DNA from: Panagrolaimus kolymaensis
Taxonomy: Eukaryota; Nematoda; Chromadorea; Rhabditida; Panagrolaimidae
Length of the DNA stretch: 64,000 nt
Assembly: GCA_028622995.1 (NCBI GenBank)
Contig: JAJQJQ010000055.1
Span: 1,302,001 to 1,366,000 of the forward strand
Direction of reading: 5' to 3'
This document shows, piece after piece, positions 29,635-38,575 of this stretch (positions are counted from its first letter, which is position 1; the number at the start of each line of letters is the position of its first letter). A model generated the notes under the pieces. The model worked only from the letters and a program-made list of their open reading frames with translations, searched no databases and was not told where the DNA came from. A program made the position numbers and the translations under genes.

Positions 29635-30413
29635 TTAACTAAGAAATCGAAGAGACATTTTTTGTTCAATATCAATTTTTTCCATAGCTTTACAAAATTC
29701 TTCAAATGAAATTATTCCATCTTTATCGATATCTGCTTCATCCATGGTTCTTTCCGCAATATGATCAAGTTGTTCTGCGGTGACTTTAGAGCGAACCATC
29801 ATGCTTAGAATTTCCTGGAAAACAAACATATTCGAGCCATAAAATTATAAATAAAAAAAGCTAAAACTTTACTTTGAATTCATCCCTTGTGATAGAATTA
29901 TTTAAATTTTGATCATACATGGAAAATGCGACTAAAATATTTTTTACATTTTCGTGACTAATAAATGAAGGCATAACATACATCGAAGTTTAGCTTCTCG
30001 ACTATTAACATTATTACTTTTGTCTTTATTAATTGGTCGAAAATGTGCAATGACATTAACAAATTGTCGAAAGCTTATTTGCTCACTAATTTTTTGATCA
30101 TCCATAAAAAATCCATCAACAATTCTTTCACAAAGTGGATTTTTAGAAAGTTCAGGTATTTTTAGTAAATCATCTCTTTCAAGATATCCATGACCTTGGG
30201 TGTCCAATAATTGAAAACGGGAATATAGTCTTGTGATTTGCTTTTGTGAAACTGAAAAAAGAAAGAAAGTAAGACGCTTGTAAGAGACCTGAACAATGTT
30301 GGCAGCAGCTTCCAACAATAAAAAAACTTACTTCCAGTTTCTTTTGAAATTTCTTCAACTTCTTCTTTTGGAAGGGTTGAAGCTGCTTGCCAATAACTAA
30401 TTATATTACCCAT
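29635..30413 (-). CDS. Calcineurin B homologous protein (CHP1-type EF-hand)
   Basis: Four exons: complement(29635..29814, 29873..29931, 29982..30251, 30332..30413), 196 residues; human CHP1 has 195. CHPs are N-myristoylated calcium sensors that bind Na+/H+ exchangers and affect trafficking. Visible are the myristoylation start MGNIIS, EEVEEISKETG and QITRLYSRFQLLD, the degenerate first EF-hands, ELSKNPLCERIVDGFF, FVNVIAHFRPINKD, a third loop (DQNLNNSITRDEF), a fourth canonical EF loop (DIDKDGIISFEEF) and the CHP signature end EQKMSLRFLS. The C. elegans relatives are PBO-1 and CHPF-1; which one this is was not resolved. Three introns are about 50-80 bases. Confidence 0.95.
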
Positions 30414-30831
30414 AATTGAAAAAGCAGTAAAAGAAGAAGAAAAAACAGTTTCCAATTGATACAGAAATTTTTACAAAAAAGTTTAAAGTTTTTGACCCAA
30501 ATTTTTGCGGTCAGCAACAGCCACGCAAAAGTTTTAACACAGAAAAAAAAAGAAAGATAGAATTTTTTTTGTAAGCTTTAAAGACAACAAGAAAAATAAA
30601 CGCCAAATCGATTGGCTTGTTTTAAAAAGTAAGCTAAAAAACAAAGAAGAAGGGGCTACAACAAGACAAGTCGCAAATGTTTTCATTTCGCGCATTTCAA
30701 ACACATCTAACAGGATGTTTATTTTAGAATAAAACTGAACTCCTAGCTTTTCTAAGTCTTCAAAGTGTTCACAAAAAAGATTAAATATATCTTTAAAAAA
30801 GTTAATTTCTGAAAGCATGAAAGCTTTGAGT
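30414..30831. other. Upstream region of the CHP-like gene
   Basis: AT-rich sequence before the duplicated repeat. The ORF on the minus strand here has no homology features. It probably contains the CHP promoter. Confidence 0.5.
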
Positions 30832-31430
30832 AATTTGTAATTAATTCATTTTGTATTGTCAAAGTCAAATTAAATTTTTAATCAAAGTTTTTACAAATCA
30901 TTATTTACAACAAAAAAAGAAGCTTTAAAGGGAGTGTCCCAAACGATGAGAAAACCCTTACAGCGGGTGTTCCTAGCCCGAAAGTTTTTCTTCACTGTCT
31001 CAAAGTCTTACAAAGTTTTACAAAGTTTTTTCAAAAGCTTACGAAATTTTCTCAAAATGCTACAAAAAGCTACAAAAATTCGTAGCACTTTGTAAGCTTT
31101 TGAGACAATGAAACTTTCGGGCTAGGAACACCCGTCGTAGTAAAATTATTCTCATCGTTTGGGACACTCCCTTTAAAATAGGTACAAATAAAAAATAAAA
31201 TGACCCATCAAACAACAAATAAATAATTTTTCGCACTTTTTTTGACAGTTTTAATTGTGCTTTTTTCCAAATAAATAAGTGAGGACTCGTAAGAACAAAA
31301 ATTTTGTTTGAAAGAAAATAAAAAAAATATATGTACAAACAAATAAATAATTTTTTGAGGTTAAAAAAATAAATCAGTATTTACAGGAAAAAAAAATGGG
31401 AGGCAGCAACATATGTTTTTAGTTTTTGTA
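30832..31430. repeat. Dispersed repeat, copy 1 (interrupted by a MITE)
   Basis: Nearly identical to 36379-36730 in direct orientation. Shared landmarks are TTGTAATTAATTCATTTTGT at the left, TGACCCATCAAACAACAAAT in the middle, and GGGAGGCAGCAACATATG near the right end. Relative to copy 2, this copy carries a 244-base insertion at 30929-31172. Confidence 0.88.
30925..31176. mobile_element. MITE with TTAA target-site duplication and long inverted repeats
   Basis: The element spans 30929-31172 and begins AGGGAGTGTCCC and ends GGGACACTCCCT. The perfect terminal repeat is 24 bases, and complementarity continues imperfectly for about 100 bases inward (GGGTGTTCCTAGCCCGAAAG on the left, its complement on the right). 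It is flanked by TTAA at 30925-30928 and 31173-31176. The uninterrupted sequence GAAGCTTAAAATATG in the other repeat copy (36470-36484) shows the empty site with a single TTAA. TTAA duplication is typical of piggyBac-type transposases, so it was probably mobilised in trans. It has no coding capacity. Confidence 0.9.
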
Positions 31431-31720
31431 GATGCATATTTACATCCGCATCATTCTAAAAATTTATATAATAAATTTTTAAACTCACAAAATGCTATTT
31501 TAAATGTCATAAATATCAGAAATGTTCACCTTTATTGCTTTACTCATTTAAATGAATCTTTTAAATATGTTGCGATTAGCATTTCCTGTAAATTACATTT
31601 TTTCACATTTCTAGTTAAAAAATAGTCGTCGAATATTTCTTTTTATTTTTTCATTCCTCTTCTCTGATAATCTTTTCTTTTGAGCCATACACCACTAATT
31701 TTGCAACAATTTTTGTTTAA
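31431..31720. other. AT-rich spacer, no gene seen
   Basis: Between the repeat and the small secreted-peptide locus. The 31413-31625 reading frame starts inside the repeat and has no supporting features. Confidence 0.5.
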
Positions 31721-31721
31721 A

Positions 31722-31965
31722 GAAACATTGTGTTTTGCTTGTGCCCAGCCTACCAACGTCATCATGACGCTCAGCTGTTTTTTATGAATAAGGCTTGTGC
31801 AAACTCTTAAGAAAAAAAGAATCTAAACTTCATTTATTTTGCAAGTTTTTTTCATCGAACCATTGTGACTTGCTTGAGTCCTTGTCCACGAACGTCATTA
31901 TGACGAGTAGGTGTTTTTTTAGTATAGGCTTTAATCGGATGGCATACTTGCAATAAGAAAGTAGG
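31722..31965. repeat. Degenerate tandem duplication of about 110-130 bases
   Basis: 31722-31805 and 31855-31945 align over most of their length. They share ACATTGTG/CCATTGTG starts, GCTTG, the odd palindromes CGTCATCATGACG (31756-31768) and CGTCATTATGACG, and a TAAGGCTT/TAGGCTT end. The second copy encodes the mature part of the small secreted peptide. Confidence 0.6.
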
Positions 31966-32052
31966 GTTTATGTGTGCATGAAGTTCTGATGGAAAAGTCG
32001 AGTATAAAAGCACGATTAAAAAAAGAAAAGAAGTTATATTTTTTATGTTCAC
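31852..32052 (-). CDS. Short secreted peptide, unrecognised
   Basis: A single ORF of 66 residues. The first 26 form a good signal peptide (MNIKNITSFLFLIVLLYSTF, with SELHA before the likely cleavage site). The mature part is about 40 residues, basic and hydrophilic, with one cysteine (LLQVCHPIKAYTKKTP; TRHNDVRGQGLKQV). No cysteine framework or neuropeptide cleavage pattern is obvious. A degraded second copy of the mature region lies just downstream (31722-31805). Nematode secreted effectors and neuropeptides are often this size, but no family was recognised. Confidence 0.4.
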   Translation of the reverse strand: MNIKNITSFLFLIVLLYSTFPSELHAHINPTFLLQVCHPIKAYTKKTPTRHNDVRGQGLKQVTMVR

Positions 32053-32179
32053 TTAAATTGAGACAACCCTGTTTGAAAGTGCATAGATTGATTTTCAACT
32101 TAAATTTCTATTTTTCTTCAATATTATAATTAAAACAAATTTACATTAATTTTTTTATCCATATTTTTTTAATATCATT

Positions 32180-33278
32180 ATGAACGTCAAGCTTTTGTTT
32201 TTTGTTGAATACTTTCTTTGTTTGGATCTAGTGGTATGTCCTTTTTATCATGGTTTTTCGGTTTTAAATACTTTTCTTTGCACACTGAAAAGTAATTCAA
32301 AATTGCTATAACTTAGGAATAAAAAGCTACAGAAAATAAAAGTAAATTTTTTATTTTTAGATTGCAATTTCTGGTGGCAAAAAAGTTCCTAAGCATGTAT
32401 TAGAAGTTGAATACAGTTTCAATGTTGCTATTACCAAAGTAAAGCATGTTCAAGATAGTGATCTTTTTTGTGGTGGCGCTTTCATTGATCGTAAGGCTAT
32501 TATAGTAGCTGCTCATTGTTTCCGTAAACAGTAAGTATCATGTTATTAAGAATAATTAATTATTTTAAACCTTTAGAGCATCTTATGATAATTATCAAGT
32601 CGTTGTCGGCGATCCCGGACGATTTGTTGGAACTTATCTGACAATAGATAATGTTTATAAACATGACAAATACCATGGCATTATAGGAGGTTATGACGTA
32701 GCTGTAGTCATGTAAGTTTACTAAAATTTTTGTTATATCCTATTAAGAATTATTTTTTAAAACCATTTCAGCCTTAAGCAACCTATTGATTTTTTAACAT
32801 TATTTCTTCCTGTTGCCCCAATTGCACTTCCATCTGGTAAAGTTGAAGCAGGTGATATGATGACATTTTTGGGATGGGGAGCCACCCGCATTCATTACGG
32901 AATATACAGATACCCAAAATTTTTACAAGTTATTAAAATCCCAATTATAAATTATCAAACATGCAAAGAATACATCGAAGATAGGGATCGCCGCAAAGTA
33001 ATAAACCCAACGCTCATTTGTGCTGGATTTTTTGAAGAGGGTGTTTTGGCCACTGGATGTTCGGGTGATAGTGGTTCCCCTTTATTTATTAAAAAGGGTA
33101 ACCATTACGAGCTTTATGTAAGAAATTTGAAGGAATATTAACTTATCATTAATTTAAAAATTTACAGGGAATTTTCTCTTGGGGATACGGATGTAATGAA
33201 AAAGGCGTTCCAAATGGCTTTACTGATTTGACAAAGCCATCAATTAGAAAATTCATTGAAGAACATCGTAAAAAATAA
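32180..33278 (+). CDS. Secreted S1 (chymotrypsin-like) serine protease
   Basis: Five exons: 32180..32233, 32361..32530, 32577..32711, 32772..33117, 33168..33278, 271 residues in frame. A signal sequence (MNVKLLFFVEYFLCLDLV) is followed by ISGG, an IVGG-like start of the mature chain, with almost no propeptide. The catalytic triad is complete: His in IIVAAHCF, Asp in YDVAVV, Ser in TGCSGDSGSPL. WGYGC closes the S1 site. The residue at chymotrypsin position 189 is Thr, not the Asp of trypsins, so cleavage after Arg/Lys is not expected. The fold is intact and an active, secreted protease is likely. A serpin gene follows 475 bases downstream on the same strand, with a foldback element between. 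Confidence 0.93.
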
Positions 33279-33351
33279 TAATTTTTCATGTTTTAAACCA
33301 ATTGCAATAATAGTGAAACAGCTTTAAATTTAATCAATATTTTTTGATAAT

Positions 33352-33357
33352 AATAAA
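33352..33357 (+). terminator. Polyadenylation signal AATAAA of the S1 protease
   Basis: AATAAA lies 74 bases after the stop codon and just ahead of the foldback element. It is the best-placed candidate. Confidence 0.5.
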
Positions 33358-33391
33358 TGTATTAAGTTATAAATCAAAAACTTTTGTCATA

Positions 33392-33681
33392 TACAATCCG
33401 ATACATCGGTTTCCGTCGTCCTTATCGGGCGACATCGGGCGACATCGGGCGCGCGGGAAAAAAATTCTATTGTTTGAAAAAAATTTGAAAAAGGAAACTT
33501 TCGTGCTAAAACCCAAATCTTGCATAAAAATTTTTCAAAAAAAGTTTAAATTTTAGCACGAAAGTTTCCTTTTTCAAATTTTTTTTCAAACAATAAAATT
33601 TTTTTCCCGCGCGCCCGATGTCGCCCGATGTTGCCCGATGTCGCCCGATAAGGACGACGGAAACCGATGTATCGGATTGTA
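33392..33681. mobile_element. Foldback MITE with TA target-site duplication
   Basis: Two arms of about 120-135 bases are near-perfect inverted repeats. The left starts CAATCCGATACATCGG after TA (33392-33393), and the right ends CGATGTATCGGATTG before TA (33680-33681). Each arm carries CGGGCGACAT units (three left, four right) and a GCGCGC patch, then an AT-rich stretch TTTGAAAAAGGAAACTTTCG. The loop is about 40 bases. TA duplication fits Tc1/mariner-type mobilisation. Unit-number difference between arms is the main mismatch. It has no coding capacity. Confidence 0.85.
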
Positions 33682-33752
33682 GCACATAATGCCAAAAATA
33701 ATATTGACATAAATAAGCGTCAAAAAAGTTTTCAATTTGGCTTTATATTAAC

Positions 33753-36187
33753 ATGAGTTTTGAATCTGAAGTCGACTTTTGCCTTAATTTTTTGAAAAGT
33801 GTTGGCTTGAAAAAACCATCAGTATTTTCTCCCTCTTCCATACTCAATGGGCTTGCTTTGGTTTTTCTTGGAGCAAATAATAAAACAGCAGAAGAAATAG
33901 CAAAAGTTATCGGTAAAAGTATGTTTAACTTTTTATTTTTATATATGCTTTGCGATTATGTTTTTAGACAAAACCCGTGAACAAATTATCGATTATTATT
34001 CAAAATTTATGGAAAAACATAAAAACTTATATATGCTTACTACAAAAAGCTCGACGACAACCAGAAAACGTAAAGCAACTGAAGAAGATCAATCATCTAA
34101 ATTTGTTGTAGTTAATCAACTATTTATTTCCAATAAAGTGGAACCTTTAAAGACTTTTAATGATGAAATGAAAGAAAAATTTGAAGGACAGATACAGCAA
34201 GTTAATTTTTGTGATAACACCGCTATGGAGGTAAGATTTCTATGTAATATATAATATTTTCTAAAAATCCTTTTCACACTCAAGAAAAATTTGAGAATGC
34301 TATTGAAAGATATTTTTATTGATAGCATGCAAGTGTCGGACGAGTATATTTTGAAAAAATTGTTAAAGCGAGAGAAACTTTTGGCAAAAAATTTCTAAAA
34401 TAAACTTATAATTGGATGCGCTTGAATTAGAAAAAGCATTAATGATAGAAAGATAGTTATTTTCGCGAATCATTTTTATTTCCCGTCAAACTTAAAATTG
34501 TCAACCCTACTTATGAATAATTTTCAGATAATTAATAATTTTGTAAATGAATCAACTAATGGAAAGATTAAAAAAATAATTAGTCAAATTGAAAGTGAGA
34601 CATCGATAATGCTAGTAAACGCCGTTTATTTTATTTCAAATTGGTCATCACCATTTAATCCTCGACATAAAGCAATGTTTTATTCCGAACCCCCACGAAA
34701 AATGGATATGATGACTGGTAATTTGTACGATCTCAATTTTACGGAAGGTGAAACATGGAAGGCTGTTGGGATTCCTTACAGAAGCAGGAAAACTTATATG
34801 TTTGTTGTTTTGCCAAATGAAAAAAATGGACTTAATGATTTGATTGAATCGATGGATTTTTCGATGTTCATGAAATGTACTGAATAGTAAGTATTTATGA
34901 AACAATAAAATGAATTTTAAAAAAATGAAGGTAAAAGTCGCATTGGAAAGATCAAAGGAAAAAATTTCTGATATTTTTTGCAAGTATTTCCACTTTTCTC
35001 AAATAAATTTTAAAAATAAAATTAAATCACCATCGGCCAAGGCTAGTAATTAAACTTTTTTATATTTCATTATACATGAATAATCAAAAGTTTAAATCCA
35101 ATTTCCTTTATGCAAATTTTTTATCTTCTTCTGATAATTTTCCTGGAATCTTTTCCAAGTTTATACAAAATATCGAAAATAAAATTATATTGCGCGGAAA
35201 CATTTCCATGTTTATTAAATACTAGAACAGCCGCCGGCGGCTCCGGCCGGCCTTGAAATATGTTTTATGCAAATTATTAAAAAAAATTAGTCATTAATTA
35301 TAAGATCCTCATCGCTGCAACATCATAGTCAAATTTACTTCTTTAAGATCCTCAAAGATTGTACTAAAATTCCTCCCGCATCTTCCATAGCTTACTCATC
35401 AATTGCCAATAATTCTAAGCATACTCTCAATTTGGATCTTATAAAGACGTTTTCAAGGATACCAAACCTATAAAGCACCTCAAAAAATTGACCACCGCTC
35501 ACTACCGCTTCGTTTTTATGCAATGCAAACGAAATCTTCCTTCCCGACGCTTTTATTTACATTTATGCAAATTTTGTCATTTATCTTTCAATTTTCCCAT
35601 GAAGCATTTCCAAGCGCGAAATGACGAACGAAATAACAATCAAAATTACTAGGAAGGATAAAAGAAAATTATATATATTTTTATTTTTAGCAATTTCATC
35701 GATGAAAAAATTGATGTCACTATGCCGGTATTTGATATATCAGCAGAATATGATTTAAAAAATACTTTGCAAAATCTTGGTATCCATGATATTTTTGAAA
35801 ATGGGGCTGATTTATCTCGGATGTTTGATCAGGACCATAAGATAAATAAAGCTGTACACAAGGCTACCATAAACGTTAGCACATTAAAAAAAATTTAATC
35901 TAAACTCTTCTTTTTCTATTTAGGTTGATGAAAAAGGTACAGAAGCATCAGCTGTTACCTTATGTGGTGCCATGCCTATGAACGCATCCCCACCAGAGAA
36001 GTTCATAGTCGACCATCCGTTTTTATACTTCATAGTTTTAATGGAAGAGTGTAAAGAAGTTAAAAAAGATGAAAAGGTTGATGAAGATAGAGAAAGCGAA
36101 AGCGAACCAGATAGTATGGATAGTTCAAGTTACGAAGATATGAAAAAATCACCTAAAGATATTTTATTTGCTGGCATATATTCGTGA
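33753..36187 (+). CDS. Intracellular (clade B/nematode-type) serpin
   Basis: Five exons: 33753..33918, 33968..34230, 34528..34886, 35691..35874, 35924..36187, 411 residues in frame. It has no signal peptide, as in many nematode serpins. Conserved pieces are SVFSPSSILNGLALVFLGAN near the start, FVVVNQLFISN, INNFVNESTNGKIKKII, MLVNAVYFISNW, VTMPVFDISAEYDL and the proximal hinge VDEKGTEASAVT (residues 325-336). This hinge allows loop insertion, so inhibitory function is plausible. The reactive loop that follows (LCGAMPMNASPPEKF) is short and P1 cannot be fixed. An odd feature is an acidic insert of about 35 residues (EKVDEDRESESEPDSMDSS) between DHPFLYFIVL and the closing ILFAGIYS. Target unknown. 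Confidence 0.93.
34887..35690 (+). other. Long serpin intron with a GC-rich palindromic patch
   Basis: 804 bases, against about 50 for the neighbouring introns. At about 35228-35251 it holds GCCGCCGGCGGC followed by CCGGCCGGCC, a self-complementary GC patch in otherwise AT-rich DNA. No exon was needed here to keep the serpin frame. It may contain a repeat insertion. Confidence 0.5.
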
Positions 36188-36378
36188 TTTATATTTCAAA
36201 AATACATTTTTTTGTTAGTTTGTTCATCCTGATCAACTTTTATCACCCGTTTTTTAAAGCTTACTAGTAATTGTCTATGTACCGAAGAACAATATTACAA
36301 AGCTTAATTAGTATTCATTGTCCATTACTTTTTACTGATACGGTTTCAATATTTGCTGTAATATATTCATTCGTTCGA

Positions 36379-36730
36379 AAATTTTGTAATTAATTCATTT
36401 TGTAGTATCAAAGTCAAATTAAAATTTTTATTTCAAAAGTTAATACAAATCATTATTTACAAAAAATGAAGCTTAAAATATGTACAAATAAAAAATAAAA
36501 TGACCCATCAAACAACAAATAAATAATTTTTCGCACTTTTTTTGACAGTTTTAATTGTGCTTTTTTCCAAATAAATAAGTGAGGACTCGTAAGAACAAAA
36601 ATTTTGTGTGAAAGAAAATAAAAAAAATATATGTACAAACAAATAAATAATTTTTTGAGGTTAAAAAAAAAATCAGTATTTACAGAAAAAATATGGGAGG
36701 CAGCAACATATGTTTTTAGTTTTTGTAGCT
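36379..36730. repeat. Dispersed repeat, copy 2 (uninterrupted)
   Basis: Direct copy of 30832-31430 without the MITE. It starts near TTGTAATTAATTCATTTTGT and ends near GGGAGGCAGCAACATATG plus TTTTTAGTTTTTGTAG. It lies in the spacer between the serpin and ASB ends. The minus-strand ORFs across it are not coding by any other sign. Confidence 0.88.
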
Positions 36731-36819
36731 GAAAGGCGTTTTTTGAGAATAAGAAGAAAGGCAATGGTTTAATGTTGGTGTGGCAAATAAACATAAAATA
36801 CAAATAATGGTTACGATTT

Positions 36820-38575
36820 TCAATGTGCTCCAAGGATGTAATTTTTCATCATTGAAGGCAATGGAAGAGTATCAACTTTTTCAGGTTTTAATGGTTGAAG
36901 CAAGGATCGAAGCTGCAACCTTGCAAGTTGCTGAAGGCTTCTTGGGTTCCTACAATGAAAATTTTCTATTATTTATTTTGAAAATTTATGATAATATTAC
37001 CTTGTGTACTTAACCAAATATTCTTTAGCTTCAGTGGAAAGTGATTCAGAAACACAAAACCTCTCCATAGTGTGATGATCCACGTCGTCAGCCAAACTGA
37101 GCATGTGTTGACCCAAAATAGGATAAGTTTTAAACATATTTACAATATTTCTCAATTGCCCTCGAGCATCTTGTTGAGATTGTTTTCCAACAACTTTGGC
37201 TCCATGACTTAAAAGTAATTTGATAACTTTGTTATCCAAAGTCGTGGATCTCATGTATTCAACAAATGGTGAACGCATCATTCTACCATCTGAGTCTTCC
37301 CCGTGATGATTTGGATCTGCTCCATATTTAAGTAATAATTCAATCATTTCATATTGTTGTTCACGAACTGTACAAAGCGCAATGTGTAAAGCTGACCCAA
37401 GGTTGCCATGCATTGCATTTGGATTAGCGCCGGCATCAAGAATTAATTTAACAATTTCCAAATTATCTTTTAAAATTGAAGTGTCCAAAACTGATGGTTT
37501 ATCATAATCTTTGGGCATATTTACATTGGCACCATTCTAAAAATTTAAAAAAGTTTTAAAAAAATAATAAAATTATGTGTCTCAAAACAAACTTCAATTA
37601 AAAAATTAATGAGTTCCACACATCCACTTAATACTGCATAATGTAAAGCTGTTTTCTTTTCTTGCCTTGCTCGACCTTGAGCATTTATATTTGCACCATA
37701 ATCCAATAAAACTTTAATAGTTTTTATTCCTTTTTCTCGATGTCGACAAGCTTTCATTAAAGGTGTTAATCCATCACGAGAATGAACATTTGGATCTGCG
37801 CCAAAACTCAATAAAAGTCGAAAGAAATTTGTTTCAATTGAAGAAACTAAAGTAATTTCAGGTCCACTAAAATATCTGGTATTTGGATCTGCTCCATTTT
37901 CAAGTAATAATTTTGCACATTCATAATGCCCTCTTTCAATAGCCAAATGAAGGGGTTCATCAGCCAAATCTCGAGAAGGAAATTGAACTTTATCATCACA
38001 CTGTTGAACAAAACCCACACGAGCCATATAACCAAGTAAAAGTTTAAGTAATTGGAAAAACCCTTTTTCAGCGCATAAATGCACTGCTGAATATCCAATT
38101 GTGTCCACTGCATTTACCTTTAAAAATATTTTATGGTTGGATGTTTAAAAAATATGTAAGGCTTACTTTAGCGCCACGAACAAGGAGAAGCTTTGCAGCA
38201 GCAAAATATCCTCGATGGCAAGCATAATGGAGAGGGGTCAAACCAGAAGTTACAACGCCGTCGGCCTGGAAAATCAATAAAAATTATTTTAAAAGAAATG
38301 TTAATTAATTTTTTTGGATGTAAACAAAATTATTTTAAAGAAATTAAAAGAAAGAGCGAATTCGCATACCTGTGCTCCAGAAACGAGTAACAATCTCAAT
38401 TCATCTATTCCAGCATAACATTCAATTTTGTCTGCCAAAAGTCTCTAAAAAATAAAACTTAAACTCCAATTAAAATTAAAACAGTAATACTCACTTGCAT
38501 AAGTTGTCGAGCCTCACCCTCTTCATATCTTGGATCATCAATGGGTAATAATTTAGTCGAACTATATGCAGGCAT
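36820..38575 (-). CDS. Ankyrin repeat and SOCS box (ASB) protein
   Basis: Six exons: complement(36820..36949, 37001..37536, 37593..38117, 38167..38265, 38370..38444, 38495..38575), 481 residues in frame. About ten ankyrin repeats are seen (TSGLTPLHYACHRGYFAAAK; EPLHLAIERGHYECAKLLLE; RDGLTPLMKACRHREKG; KTALHYAVLSGCVELINFLI; GSALHIALCTV). The last exon, reached only by splicing at 37001/36949, encodes a SOCS box: PRSLQQLARLQLRSLL is the elongin-BC-binding part and VDTLPLPSMMKNYIL the cullin-5 box. ASB proteins are substrate receptors of cullin-5 ubiquitin ligases, with the ankyrin repeats binding the target. Reading into the last intron would end the protein before the SOCS box. The substrate is unknown. 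Confidence 0.93.

Noticed and set aside
31060..31338. Minus-strand hydrophobic ORF also seen at 36453-36833
   Set aside because: It lies in the two copies of the dispersed repeat and has no features beyond their shared DNA sequence.
33344..33556. 70-residue ORF
   Set aside because: It reads into the left arm of the foldback element and is broken in the loop.
36780..37013. Plus-strand ORF of 77 residues
   Set aside because: It is antisense to the ASB SOCS-box exon, which has clear family similarity.
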